A stretch of 24,900 bases of DNA from Clostridia bacterium (GTDB taxonomy: Bacteria; Bacillota; Clostridia; Oscillospirales; Acutalibacteraceae): assembly GCA_900755895.1 (NCBI GenBank), contig CAAEIG010000053.1, forward strand, positions 1-24,900, in the 5' to 3' direction. The notes beneath the pieces were generated by a model. The model searched no databases. It was not told where the DNA came from and saw nothing but the letters and a program-made list of their open reading frames with translations. This document shows positions 6,613 to 13,599 of the stretch, piece by piece. Position 1 is the stretch's first letter. The number at the start of each line of letters is the position of its first letter. Made by a program: the position numbers and the translations under genes.

Positions 6613-6641
6613 GAATAGCTGTGAGGCTGGCTGCATACAAC
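6613..6641 (+). promoter_or_regulatory. Shared-class promoter for 6743-7868
   Basis: GAATAGCTG, nine bases, CTGCATACAAC. CCAATTTTAGA follows at about 6653. The -10 ends in AC rather than AT. The leader is about 100 nt. Confidence 0.6.
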
Positions 6642-6742
6642 AGATTAGTCCCCCAATTTTAGAGACGAAACAAAGGTGAAGGAGAAAACAAAGGAATGGG
6701 GTGAGCATCCGCTCTCCCTACAACAATCAAGGAGGCAAAGTT

Positions 6743-7420
6743 ATGTTCCAGATTTTCGAGAACGGCAAGCTCGTTTCCAAGATGCAGACCCGTGAGGAGT
6801 TGTTCCGGTACTTCATCAGGCGCGACCTGAATGTGTATGTCTGTACTGCGGACCAGATCATGTCGTACACGCCCTCGGCGTTCCAGCTTTTAGCGATGAA
6901 CCCCAACGACCAGTATGCGCCGGGCGCACTGTATGGCAACTTCCTGTCCTTCAGCCGGCTCCCGCTCTATCCCAGGCCCATTATGATCCTGGAGGATGGC
7001 CGGCTGGTGGATATCCGTCCCTGGCTGCCGGAAATCAGGGACTACCTGATCCGGTGGAAGGCTCAGATCGAGAAGCATGTCTGCGGCCTCAGTTTCAGCA
7101 CCGGCCATAAGCCTAAGTTCCGGCACATGTACCGCCGGCCCAAGGGCTACAAGCAGTCGCAGCAGGGTCTCTCCCCTGCCGATGCGGAGGAGATTTTGGA
7201 AGTCATGGCCACCATCCCGGATAAGCTCCGGAAGGTGAACCACATGGATGACAGCTGCTGCTGGAAGCAGCACAGCCGGTCCTGGAAGGAGAACTCAAAG
7301 GCCCGCAAGTCCTGGCAGAAGCTCAAGAGGCAGAAAGCTCCGGCCAGCCAGTGCCTGCGGATGCTGGATACTATCTGGGATGAGCTGGATCTGGAAGAAG
7401 ACGACAACACTGTCGCCTAA
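6743..7420 (+). CDS. Hypothetical basic protein, 225 aa
   Basis: Unrecognised. The start is the ATG at 6743, preceded by AAGGAGG; an upstream in-frame start at 6701 lacks one. The N-terminal 110 residues look like a mixed alpha/beta domain (FENGKLVSKMQTREELFRYF ... PRPIMILEDGRLVDIRPWL). Residues 120-150 are strongly basic (HKPKFRHMYRRPKGYKQ) and residues 175-205 are again basic and tryptophan-rich (CCWKQHSRSWKENSK), suggesting nucleic-acid or ribosome contact. The tail is acidic. It is cotranscribed with the membrane protein 22 bases downstream. Confidence 0.75.
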   Translation: MFQIFENGKLVSKMQTREELFRYFIRRDLNVYVCTADQIMSYTPSAFQLLAMNPNDQYAPGALYGNFLSFSRLPLYPRPIMILEDGRLVDIRPWLPEIRDYLIRWKAQIEKHVCGLSFSTGHKPKFRHMYRRPKGYKQSQQGLSPADAEEILEVMATIPDKLRKVNHMDDSCCWKQHSRSWKENSKARKSWQKLKRQKAPASQCLRMLDTIWDELDLEEDDNTVA

Positions 7421-7442
7421 AAAAATAAGGAGGAATAAGATT

Positions 7443-7868
7443 ATGGAAAAGAGTAGGAAAAAGGAAATTTTGGAGAATCTTTGCTGCAAGGAGATCATCT
7501 TCGCGTTCCTTTGTATCATTGCCTGTGTGGTTCTGTTCTTTGTGCGGGCATGCTTCCCGGTTGGGACGGTAATTCGGACAGCCCTGGGTCTGGTGGAAAC
7601 TAATGTGGGCGCCCTGGCCATTCTGGTGCTGCTCTTGAGCGCCCCGCCGGCCCGGCGCTGGTGCCTGTGGCTGTATGCGGCGTTTGTGTTTGAGGCCGTC
7701 GCCCTGGCTGGAATCGGCATTGCGATTGCTTCCGGTGCGGCAATCGATGTCGTCGCTGCGCTGAATCTGTCCAACCTTGTGATGATGGGACTCTATATTA
7801 TTGGCTGCATTGGCGGCACGGCTGCGATGTCCAGGAAGAACGACAAAAGCAAGAAACCTGCGGAATGA
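7443..7868 (+). CDS. Integral membrane protein, 141 aa
   Basis: Three to four hydrophobic segments are visible, at about residues 17-36, 50-67, 74-97 and 103-127. They are flanked by a lysine-rich N terminus (MEKSRKKE) and C terminus (SRKNDKSKKPAE), so both ends are probably cytoplasmic. AAGGAGG precedes the ATG at 7443. An in-frame extension upstream overlaps the previous gene and is not used. There are no transporter signature or charged residues within the segments, so channel or transporter activity cannot be claimed. It is second gene of the unit and ends in the terminator at 7872. Confidence 0.75.
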   Translation: MEKSRKKEILENLCCKEIIFAFLCIIACVVLFFVRACFPVGTVIRTALGLVETNVGALAILVLLLSAPPARRWCLWLYAAFVFEAVALAGIGIAIASGAAIDVVAALNLSNLVMMGLYIIGCIGGTAAMSRKNDKSKKPAE

Positions 7869-7871
7869 TGC

Positions 7872-7911
7872 AAAAGCTCCCCTGTCCGGAAGGATGGGGG
7901 AGCTTGTTTTT
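7872..7911 (+). terminator. Terminator after the membrane-protein unit
   Basis: AAGCTCCCCT, a 12-base loop, GGGGGAGCTT, then GTTTTTG. The opposite strand also has a TTTTGC tail, so it may serve both directions. Confidence 0.8.
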
Positions 7912-8025
7912 GGGCAAAAGAAGGTCCTCATTTCCGTTTCCTGCGCAGTTCCAGCTGCAAGAGCAAATGTGTTCCAGGGCAACAAAAAATGCCCAGAGGA
8001 TTTCTCCTCCAGGCACTTCTTTCGC

Positions 8026-9147
8026 TCAGCCAACGATGCGCATGATCTGGCGAATGGCATGATCCAAGCTGCCATTATTGGACACAGTCCAGTCACACAA
8101 CCGCTCATTCTCCATCTCCTGGTCCAGGGTCATCAGCCGGCGCGTCTTATCCTCATTGGAGATGTCCCGCTCCAGCAGTGCCAGAACGATATCTTCCTTG
8201 CTGCGGCGCACGAACACGCTTACGCACTGATCGCCATAGGCAGCTTTGCAGGCCATGGCACCGTGGATATCCACAGGTTTGATGGCGATGCGGCCCTCGG
8301 CCCAGATAGCCTCGATTTCCTGCTTGGCGATGGCATAGCCATGGCCGGCGTAGGTGGTGTGCTCAACCAGGCTGCCATCGTCGATGGCCGCATTGAATTC
8401 TGCCTCGCTCACAAACCGGTACTCCTCGGCGTCAGAACCGTCAGCCCGGGGTGGGCGGGTCGTCAGAGCCTTGACTTTACGAAACAGCGGGTTCTTCACC
8501 AGCTCATCGCAGATGAAAGACTTGCCGGACGCCGAAGGCCCAACTAAGCAGATCATCCCCGGGTGGCCGGCCGAACCCAGTTTGATGGGCTCGGCGGTAG
8601 GCGCCAGCGAAACAGCTTCCACCAGCTTGATGAACTCCGCATAGCTGCCGGCCCGCAGGAAGCCCTCCATGGACTTGTTCCAAGGACGGGTAAAGAGAAC
8701 CGGGTACTTAGCCGGGCTGCTGGTGATGTTGTAGTCGGCATCATCCAACAGAAAATCTACATGCAGCAGGTCTTTGCGGCTGCCCAGCATCACATTGGAC
8801 TCTTTGACGCCCGGGAGCAGTGAGCAAATCTGCTTGCCGCGGATCCCCATTTGCTCAGGCGGCATCGCTGAAGCAATGACCACTTCGTGGCCAGCTGCCA
8901 GCAGCTCCTCCACCATCTCAGCGGCGCCCGGGTACAGGACCTGGGAGTCGAAGAAGTCAGGCTCCTTGAAAATGGCCATGAGGCCGTCAGCCAGCTCCTT
9001 GGGGAAGTTGGCAAACGAGTAGAGGGTCACATCCTCCACGCTGACCGGAGTTCCACGCTGGGTCATCTTCTGACAGGCCAACTCCGTGCAGGGAGCCAGC
9101 ACATTGTCCCAGTCAAGGGCGATCGTCAGCTTTCTTCCGATGTTCAT
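8026..9147 (-). CDS. Fused 5'-deoxynucleotidase and guanylate-kinase-like enzyme
   Basis: A 373-aa two-domain protein. Residues 1-180 are a HAD-type 5'(3')-deoxyribonucleotidase (NT5C-like): Asp12 and Asp14 in ALDWDNVLAP, a Ser/Thr block IASAMPP at 91-97, Lys125 in GSRKDLLHVD, and the acidic motif LLDDADYN at 133-140. Residues 197-373 resemble guanylate kinase: P-loop GPSASGKS at 203-210, the nucleotide-binding TTRPPR at 229-234, YRFVSEAEF and the YAIAK region. The first domain would remove phosphate from (deoxy)nucleoside monophosphates and the second would phosphorylate GMP/dGMP, which are opposing reactions. GGAGGAG precedes the ATG. It is probably the second gene of the unit starting at 9369. 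Confidence 0.85.
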   Translation of the reverse strand: MNIGRKLTIALDWDNVLAPCTELACQKMTQRGTPVSVEDVTLYSFANFPKELADGLMAIFKEPDFFDSQVLYPGAAEMVEELLAAGHEVVIASAMPPEQMGIRGKQICSLLPGVKESNVMLGSRKDLLHVDFLLDDADYNITSSPAKYPVLFTRPWNKSMEGFLRAGSYAEFIKLVEAVSLAPTAEPIKLGSAGHPGMICLVGPSASGKSFICDELVKNPLFRKVKALTTRPPRADGSDAEEYRFVSEAEFNAAIDDGSLVEHTTYAGHGYAIAKQEIEAIWAEGRIAIKPVDIHGAMACKAAYGDQCVSVFVRRSKEDIVLALLERDISNEDKTRRLMTLDQEMENERLCDWTVSNNGSLDHAIRQIMRIVG

Positions 9148-9162
9148 ATTCTATCTCCTCCT

Positions 9163-9369
9163 TCACATCCTGACCGAACAGCAGAAGTCGTCCGGCGAGA
9201 ATACGGTTCCCTCATAGGCCGCAAAAACAGCCTCGTCGCTGATGGTTTCATCCGCGTTGGCAAGCTCGCCGTAGGACGGCCAGTCGCCGTTTTCGACCAT
9301 GCGGTCGAACAGGAAGCTCTGCTTCAGCTCATAAAGCTGATCGCGGGAAAGGTCTCTTACTCTAAACAT
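9163..9369 (-). CDS. Small conserved-type hypothetical protein, 68 aa
   Basis: Starts MFRVRDLSRDQLYELKQ, with a PSYGELANADETISDEAVF block in the middle. The pattern is familiar from small uncharacterised proteins on mobile elements of gut Clostridia, but I cannot name a family or function. TAGGAGG lies about nine bases before the ATG. It is predicted as a helix followed by a short acidic domain, with two adjacent cysteines near the C terminus (FCCSVRM). It ends 15 bases before the nucleotidase-kinase start and shares its promoter at 9445. Confidence 0.75.
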   Translation of the reverse strand: MFRVRDLSRDQLYELKQSFLFDRMVENGDWPSYGELANADETISDEAVFAAYEGTVFSPDDFCCSVRM

Positions 9370-9444
9370 AATGAATGCCTCCTAAATTTTGTTTTGTTTT
9401 TCTCCATGTGGCTATATGTATATCCTGAATTGGGGTACTGGACT

Positions 9445-9473
9445 ATCCTATGCAAATTGGCTACGAGCGATTT
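9445..9473 (-). promoter_or_regulatory. Shared-class promoter for 9369-8026
   Basis: Minus strand reads AAATCGCTC, nine bases, TTGCATAGGAT. CCCCAATTCAGGA follows 10-11 bases after the -10 (9423-9435), the downstream motif seen in other units. Confidence 0.6.
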
Positions 9474-9479
9474 TGGGAA

Positions 9480-9755
9480 TTGTTAGGTCGCTGGCGCAGG
9501 TTTGTTCTGTGTTGTACAAAACAATTTGCAGGTTTCGCTGTTGTGCAAAACAATCTGTTCGACGAAACGGTTTCGCTGAAGCGGTTCGTCAGGATTGTCC
9601 GGCACAACCTTGCATACGATAGCCTCAGAACCCCAATTTGGAGATTCCACAAACCTGAAGGAGAGATTAAGAGAAATCGGAGAGGATGGGGTTCCCTCTT
9701 GTCGAACAAAATGGCCTGCGGCAAGGCAGCTATCCTTCCTTTACAAAGAAAGGAT
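9480..9755. repeat. Mosaic repeat U7 (degenerate)
   Basis: The gap between two divergent promoters holds TTGTACAAAACAA (9513), TTGTGCAAAACAA (9541) and ACGAAACGGTTTCGC (9562-9576), the two palindromes of the mosaic family. A weak right-arm-like GCGGCAAGGCAGC ... TTTACAAAGAAAGGA lies at 9717-9755 and overlaps the ribosome binding site of the gene at 9764. A clear left arm and core are missing. Confidence 0.45.
9592..9620 (+). promoter_or_regulatory. Shared-class promoter for 9764-10132
   Basis: GGATTGTCC, nine bases, TTGCATACGAT, then CCAATTTGG at 9633-9641. The -35 has GAT rather than AAT. Confidence 0.55.
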
Positions 9756-9763
9756 GGACACCC

Positions 9764-10132
9764 ATGAAGACTATATTTCCAACTTTTGCCGCAGCAGATT
9801 TCTTGTCTTTTTCGGTCTGCATGATTGTGCTTTTCGGCTTTTGTGCCGGGATCATCCTCCTGAAGGCCTGGGTTACCAAACTCAGCAAGGATCGGGACAT
9901 GGCCCGGCGCGCTAAGCTGGACCAGATGATGCGCGCAAATGCGACCAACGAAGCAAAGAGGGCGGCCTGCGTCATCAAAGAGATGACACAGACCGCCCTA
10001 AGCAACGAAGACATAATCATGCTCTATTGTTCGATAATTGGGAACCACACCATTTCGACATACGGAGATGATCTGTCTTCACGCTCCGAGGAGCCTGAAG
10101 GCCCCTCTGTAACCCTCAACCTCGGAGGGTAA
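9764..10132 (+). CDS. Single-pass membrane protein, 122 aa
   Basis: One hydrophobic segment at residues 13-36 (FLSFSVCMIVLFGFCAGI...) is followed by a basic, probably cytoplasmic helical region (KLSKDRDMARRAKLDQMM) and a polar tail. An N-out, C-in topology is likely. The ATG at 9764 follows AAAGGATGG; a longer in-frame version from 9686 is less likely because it would include the repeat. It resembles small accessory membrane proteins with a coiled cytoplasmic tail. No specific family is recognised. Confidence 0.65.
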   Translation: MKTIFPTFAAADFLSFSVCMIVLFGFCAGIILLKAWVTKLSKDRDMARRAKLDQMMRANATNEAKRAACVIKEMTQTALSNEDIIMLYCSIIGNHTISTYGDDLSSRSEEPEGPSVTLNLGG

Positions 10133-10135
10133 CTG

Positions 10136-10181
10136 CCTGTAGCCAACGCACTGCAATGCGTTTGGTTAGCAGGCTATTGGC
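10136..10181 (-). ncRNA. Possible small antisense RNA with 5' hairpin
   Basis: A promoter-class site at 10182-10210 points left although no minus-strand gene lies ahead. A transcript would begin with a 40-nt imperfect hairpin (GCCTG ... CCAACGCA / TGCGTTTGG ... CAGGC at 10136-10175). It would then run into GTTACCCTC/GAGGGTTAC (about 10109-10133), antisense to the end of the gene at 9764-10132. The hairpin and promoter are visible; the RNA is inference. Confidence 0.3.
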
Positions 10182-10210
10182 ATAGTATGCAGGAGATATT
10201 TTTTCTATCA
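10182..10210 (-). promoter_or_regulatory. Shared-class promoter, orphan
   Basis: Minus strand reads TGATAG at -35 and TGCATACTAT at -10 with class spacing. It points toward the 3' end of the gene at 9764-10132 with no gene to drive. Confidence 0.4.
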
Positions 10211-10224
10211 CCGCTAAGAATGAT

Positions 10225-10257
10225 ACAGCTTCCGATTTTCGGGAGCTGTTGCTTTTT
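10225..10257 (+). terminator. Terminator after 9764-10132
   Basis: ACAGCTTCCGA-TTT-TCGGGAGCTGT followed by TGCTTTTTG. It also lies just past the end of the minus-strand gene at 10266, where the tail is less T-rich. Confidence 0.7.
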
Positions 10258-10265
10258 GTCCAAAA

Positions 10266-10454
10266 CTAGAATCTCTTGCCTCCATGCAGGCCAAGAACAA
10301 TGCCGATGGCCTCGGAAATGTTGCTGACATTCGTGGCAACAACGCCGCCCGGGCCAGACAGCATGGAGCCGCAAAGATTGTAGCTGGTGCCATCGGAGCA
10401 AGAGATTAAGGATCCAGTCTGGGAAATAGTAGTTCCGTCTTTTGCGATGAACAC
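10266..10454 (-). CDS. Small glycine/serine-rich protein, 62 aa
   Basis: The start is GTG at 10454, chosen because AAAAGGAGG lies nine bases upstream. The sequence is rich in Gly, Ser, Thr and Val with two cysteines (LISCSDG, YNLCGS) and looks like a short beta-rich domain. Its SGPGGVVA ... ISEAIGIVLGLHGG segment is weakly like the C terminus of the partial gene at 24346 (GAAVNAV ... KDILYIINALEEAG), so it may be a stand-alone relative, but this is a by-eye comparison. It is transcribed alone from 10488-10516. Function unknown. Confidence 0.6.
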   Translation of the reverse strand: MFIAKDGTTISQTGSLISCSDGTSYNLCGSMLSGPGGVVATNVSNISEAIGIVLGLHGGKRF

Positions 10455-10487
10455 GGGACTCGACCTCCTTTTCGTTGGATATGGGCT

Positions 10488-10516
10488 ATCCTATGCAGAT
10501 TGGGCTGGAATGATTC
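10488..10516 (-). promoter_or_regulatory. Shared-class promoter for 10266-10454
   Basis: Minus strand reads GAATCATTC, nine bases, CTGCATAGGAT, about 10 bases before the ribosome binding site region. Confidence 0.6.
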
Positions 10517-10553
10517 TCGTCTGCAGGAGCGCTCGGGCATGGGAGGGTACAAG

Positions 10554-10806
10554 CATCTTTTTTAACGAAGAAAAGTGGCGGGAGTTTTGCTTCTGCTAGG
10601 AGGCTGCGGCACGAGCGGCTCCGTTCTGGAGTCTATGTAGGGTCCGTGTGGCTTGCAAGTTTCCAGCAACGGCAAAGACAGTCGGCTGTAGTGCAAAACA
10701 ATGGAATCCCACGGACCCGGCATAGAGTTCCCGCAAGGGAACCGGCTCCAGCGGGTGATACCGGCAAATAGCACAGACCCCGGCAGAATTTCTTCGTTAA
10801 AAAAGA
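10554..10806. repeat. Mosaic inverted-repeat element U3
   Basis: A complete two-armed copy. The left arm begins CATCTTTTTTAACGAAGAAA and carries the core GAGCGGCTCCGTTCTGGAG ... TATGTAGGGTCCGTG. The centre has TAGTGCAAAACAATGG. The right arm is inverted (ACGGACCCGGCATAGAG ... GGAACCGGCTCC) and ends TTTCTTCGTTAAAAAAGAC. It lies between the 5' side of the gene at 10454 and the 3' end of the gene at 10874. Confidence 0.8.
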
Positions 10807-10830
10807 CCACCTCCCCTATCAGAGCAGAAA

Positions 10831-10864
10831 GAAGCCCGGGACGGAGGAATATCTGCCCTGGGCT
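10831..10864 (-). terminator. Probable terminator of DUF262-HNH cassette
   Basis: AGCCC ... GGGCT stem with additional pairing inside. On the minus strand it is followed by TCTTTCTGC, a weak T-tract. Confidence 0.45.
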
Positions 10865-10873
10865 CTCAACCAA

Positions 10874-12025
10874 TCAATGATTCGATTTCTTAATGTTGCA
10901 GGGCGTGCAGAGCATCTGACAATTCTCCCGCACCGTCTTCCCGCCCTTGCTCCACGGCTTAATATGGTCGGCGTGCATGTCCTTGAAGTCCTTGGCCTGC
11001 CCGCAGATGGCGCACTTACCACCCTGGGCATGATAGGCGGACAGAGCGACATCGCTGTCGAACTGCCGGATGTTGAGATGCTTTTCCTTGCCGGTGAGCA
11101 GGTAGGGATAGATGCCTGACTTCTTCTGCACCTCGCTGTCAGCCAGCAGCCTCTTTACCTCTGCCTGGAGGAAGGCCGGATCCAGGTTGTCGTCCTTATG
11201 GGCGTTGTACAGGTGGCCCCAGGGGACGCCCTTCATGGACTTGTCGACGCCGGCGCCGAAGATCCGCTGGACCCAGTCGAAGACGGCCTCAAAATAGTTC
11301 CAGAGCTCATCCGCATTCGGATCATTCCGGTGGGCCTGCATAAACTGGACGATGGCGTCCTTGCCGGCATAGCCCTCCTCCTCCGCCTTCCAGGCAAAGG
11401 CCGTCTCCAGGTACTTCTGGCGGATGTAGTCGCCGACCATGTACTTACCGTACTTGCGGTGGGCGGTGCAGTTGCGGCGGGAGAAGGCCGATTTGGCGTT
11501 GGAGAGCCATGGGCCGTGGTACAGGGCATTGCGGCTCTCCTGCTGCTCCAGCACTTCGCCGGCAATGTTGATAATCTGGAACCAGTCCAGCTTCTCCTTG
11601 TCGGTCCCCTCGCAGATATACACCCGCAGCGGGTAGTCCAGGAAAGCCTCCTTGGCGGCGGCGCCCAGGTTGTTGAAGTTCACCATGTTGAAGCCGCCTG
11701 TGGCCGCAAGGATACGGGCAGAGATGGCCGAGTTGATGATGTAGCGACAGATGGAGATGATCCGCTGCTGGCCGTCCAGCACCTCGAAGGTGTCGTCGGG
11801 GCGGCGGACAAAGTACATGATGTTCAGCGGGAACTGGTTCATCACCGTGTTGATCACGGCCGACTGCTGCTTCTCATTGTAGACGAATTCCCGCTGGTAC
11901 TCGGGACGGACATCCAGGCAGCCGGACATGGCAGAGACGCGGCCAGAGGAGTCGTCTTCGTTGTATTGGGCGACCAGGTCGCGGATGGGAAGGTTCATTT
12001 CATTGATGATCATAAAATTCTTCAC
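10874..12025 (-). CDS. DUF262-HNH nuclease
   Basis: 383 aa. The N-terminal DUF262 domain (ParB/sulfiredoxin-like fold, as in GmrS) shows RPEYQREFVYN at 40-50 and the nucleotide-binding DGQQR at 84-88. The middle is helical. The C terminus is an HNH nuclease: CAIC at 338-341, HADHIKPWSKGG (His351, His354), a following Asn and CTPC. DUF262-nuclease proteins act in NTP-dependent cleavage of modified or phage DNA (GmrSD family), so a defence role is plausible. Here the nuclease is a classic McrA-like HNH, not DUF1524. The start is GTG at 12025 or ATG at 12013; either overlaps the end of the upstream membrane gene, implying coupled translation. No shared-class promoter lies directly before the cassette. 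Confidence 0.85.
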   Translation of the reverse strand: MKNFMIINEMNLPIRDLVAQYNEDDSSGRVSAMSGCLDVRPEYQREFVYNEKQQSAVINTVMNQFPLNIMYFVRRPDDTFEVLDGQQRIISICRYIINSAISARILAATGGFNMVNFNNLGAAAKEAFLDYPLRVYICEGTDKEKLDWFQIINIAGEVLEQQESRNALYHGPWLSNAKSAFSRRNCTAHRKYGKYMVGDYIRQKYLETAFAWKAEEEGYAGKDAIVQFMQAHRNDPNADELWNYFEAVFDWVQRIFGAGVDKSMKGVPWGHLYNAHKDDNLDPAFLQAEVKRLLADSEVQKKSGIYPYLLTGKEKHLNIRQFDSDVALSAYHAQGGKCAICGQAKDFKDMHADHIKPWSKGGKTVRENCQMLCTPCNIKKSNH

Positions 12026-12872
12026 TTTCTTTTTGGAGAAGCCTGTCCTCTATGTCCCAAAGGTTTTGCCAAATCTCGAATAGCGTCAGCAAAAACAGGT
12101 CTTCCATTGTTTCTATGCTTTCGCCGCTCCATGCTCCAGGGAACCCAAAGTCTGTGGCAGAATCATCTTCCGGCAACGAGAGTCCTGAATGTTTAGCCAC
12201 CGATATAGCAGTACAACAAGCTATCATGATCGCCTCATCATTGGGGACGGTTTGGAAGTGCGTTTCTTCGATGATGCGGGAGTACACATCTCCAGGTTTA
12301 GACTCTGGAGACAGGATTGCTTCCTGTATAATATCCGATACCAGGTTTCCTATAGCATCGAAGTTAGCTGGTGTTTTGAGATTTTTATGGTCGCTAATGG
12401 CATGCTCTATATGTTTCCCGCTGTCATAGAAAATACTGATAAATTTGGAGTTTGAAAGGAATATTTTCGATGCCATTTCTAGCCTCGCAATGCAAGACTG
12501 GAAAAACTTGTCATCCCTTATGTCGCACATTTTCCATCCACACCGGGAAAATATAGCGGTTCGGACATCCATCGGCAGCAAGATGAAGTCGAAATACATT
12601 TTTCTGGAGTACGGGAAAGCATCGTTATAGGATGCCGCAATTGCACAAAGGGGCAGCAGCCCAATCGTCTCATGATATTCTGACAGGAATTTCCGCACCA
12701 TGGCATCCACGGCCTCGCTATGGCGCTGTCGTTCAGTCTCCATTTGGTCGTGTGACAACTTGTTTATCTTGGCATTTTGGCGGCATTGCCATATTCCGAT
12801 AATGATTGTTGCAACCACTCCCGACACTGAACAAATCAGGTCGATCACTTCGCACGCACACATGCCCATCAT
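12000..12872 (-). CDS. Membrane-anchored helical protein, partner of DUF262-HNH
   Basis: 290 aa, family not recognised. One transmembrane segment at residues 8-28 (DLICSVSGVVATIIIGIW) is followed by a coiled-coil-like stretch at 35-60 (KLSHDQMETERQRHSEAV). A helical cytoplasmic domain of about 220 residues then lacks obvious catalytic motifs. A GGAG lies about eight bases before the ATG at 12872. Its end overlaps the nuclease start by 14-26 bases. The coding sequence is visibly AT-richer than RecD2 or the ParM operon, and its codons differ, suggesting recent acquisition. Position and architecture fit a membrane sensor or anchor for the nuclease, which is an inference. Confidence 0.7.
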   Translation of the reverse strand: MMGMCACEVIDLICSVSGVVATIIIGIWQCRQNAKINKLSHDQMETERQRHSEAVDAMVRKFLSEYHETIGLLPLCAIAASYNDAFPYSRKMYFDFILLPMDVRTAIFSRCGWKMCDIRDDKFFQSCIARLEMASKIFLSNSKFISIFYDSGKHIEHAISDHKNLKTPANFDAIGNLVSDIIQEAILSPESKPGDVYSRIIEETHFQTVPNDEAIMIACCTAISVAKHSGLSLPEDDSATDFGFPGAWSGESIETMEDLFLLTLFEIWQNLWDIEDRLLQKESEEFYDHQ

Positions 12873-13049
12873 CCCGCTTTCTCCAAATAAGCACTCTCAT
12901 ACATGTCTTTTTCCCACACGCCGTCCAGCGCGGTGTGATGCGCTTGTGTTCACCATTCTCATTGCTCTTTGCATCCTTCCGGTTGTTCTTGAGACCGACA
13001 ATGCCAATCGAACAAGAGTGCTAAAGAGGTTTTTCTAATTTTCTGATTT
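12873..13049. other. AT-richer gap upstream of the membrane gene
   Basis: No gene or repeat is visible. A GCGCGGTG/CACACCGCGC-like palindromic stretch lies near 12925-12945. No promoter of the shared class is present. The cassette may be read from the promoter at 13328 or an unrecognised one here. Confidence 0.4.
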
Positions 13050-13293
13050 TCACCTGATGATAGCAACAGGCGATATAATTTCACAGCCATCGGCAAATTT
13101 GCTCTTGTCTGGCTCGTCTTCATAACACGCTTCTGTATTGCTAATAATTTCCATAACAAGCTGTGGGATACTCTTAAAGAAAATAGGTGTTTTTCAGTAC
13201 CCCTCCGACAAAGATAGCCGGCCCTGCGCTCAGATCGCTATAATTTGGGTTCTTGGCTTTCTTGGCAGCAGTGAGATTCTTGTTTTTGGCCAT
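13050..13293 (-). pseudogene. Remnant beginning like an adenine-methyltransferase gene
   Basis: A minus-strand frame from ATG 13293 begins MAKNKNLTAAKKAKN, which I recognise as the usual first residues of EcoRI-type adenine-specific DNA methyltransferases. After residue 15 the sequence diverges, and it stops at 13174 after 39 aa. A second frame continues to 13050 with protein-like sequence (PQLVMEIISNTEACYEDEP ... ISPVAIIR). The two frames join if one A is removed from the A5 run near 13190. This looks like a deletion-fused and frameshifted gene, or a short gene with a single-base error. It has a shared-class promoter and a GAGGG before the ATG. Confidence 0.45.
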
Positions 13294-13299
13294 GGTGCA

Positions 13300-13540
13300 G
13301 TATCCCTCTTTTTCTTCTTTTGGAGGAATACTATGCAATTTGGTCGAAAGCTATTTGCAGAAACAAAGTCCAAAGAAAGCCCTCCAGGAGCTCGCTGGAC
13401 GGCCGTTTGTCCTGGGGAATATCCCAGGACTCCCCTGCCCCTCCCGCAGCCGTCACGGCTCGCCTGTGCCCGCAGGGCGCCGGAAAACAGTTTCCCTACG
13501 GAGTCTAATTGCCAATAGGACTGCGAAACGGTTTCGTGCA
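13300..13540. repeat. Mosaic repeat U6 (degenerate)
   Basis: The stretch between the remnant's promoter and the RecD2 terminator holds fragments of the family: a T-rich start (CTCTTTTTCTTCTTTTGG), a local hairpin TCCTGGG-GAATAT-CCCAGGA near 13408-13427, a GC-rich block, and CGAAACGGTTTCG at 13524-13536. The arms are too diverged to align fully. Confidence 0.35.
13328..13356 (-). promoter_or_regulatory. Shared-class promoter for the 13293 remnant
   Basis: Minus strand reads AAATAGCTT, nine bases, TTGCATAGTAT. It may also feed the downstream membrane/nuclease cassette. Confidence 0.55.
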
Positions 13541-13543
13541 ACA

Positions 13544-13583
13544 AGAAAAAGTCCCAGGAATGCCATCTCCGCACTCCTGGGAC
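13544..13583 (-). terminator. Terminator of recD2
   Basis: GTCCCAGGA at 13551-13559 pairs with TCCTGGGAC at 13575-13583. On the minus strand the stem is followed by TTTTTCTTG. Confidence 0.9.
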
Positions 13584-13599
13584 CTATCCATACCGAAAA

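Noticed and set aside
9480..9620. CRISPR-like look of repeated TTGTRCAAAACAA motifs
   Set aside because: Only two close copies, unequal spacing, no spacers of constant length and no cas genes. They are palindromes of the mosaic repeat family.
10136..10175. Hairpin considered as an integron attC site
   Set aside because: No integron integrase or attC core sequences are visible nearby; the symmetry is that of a simple hairpin.
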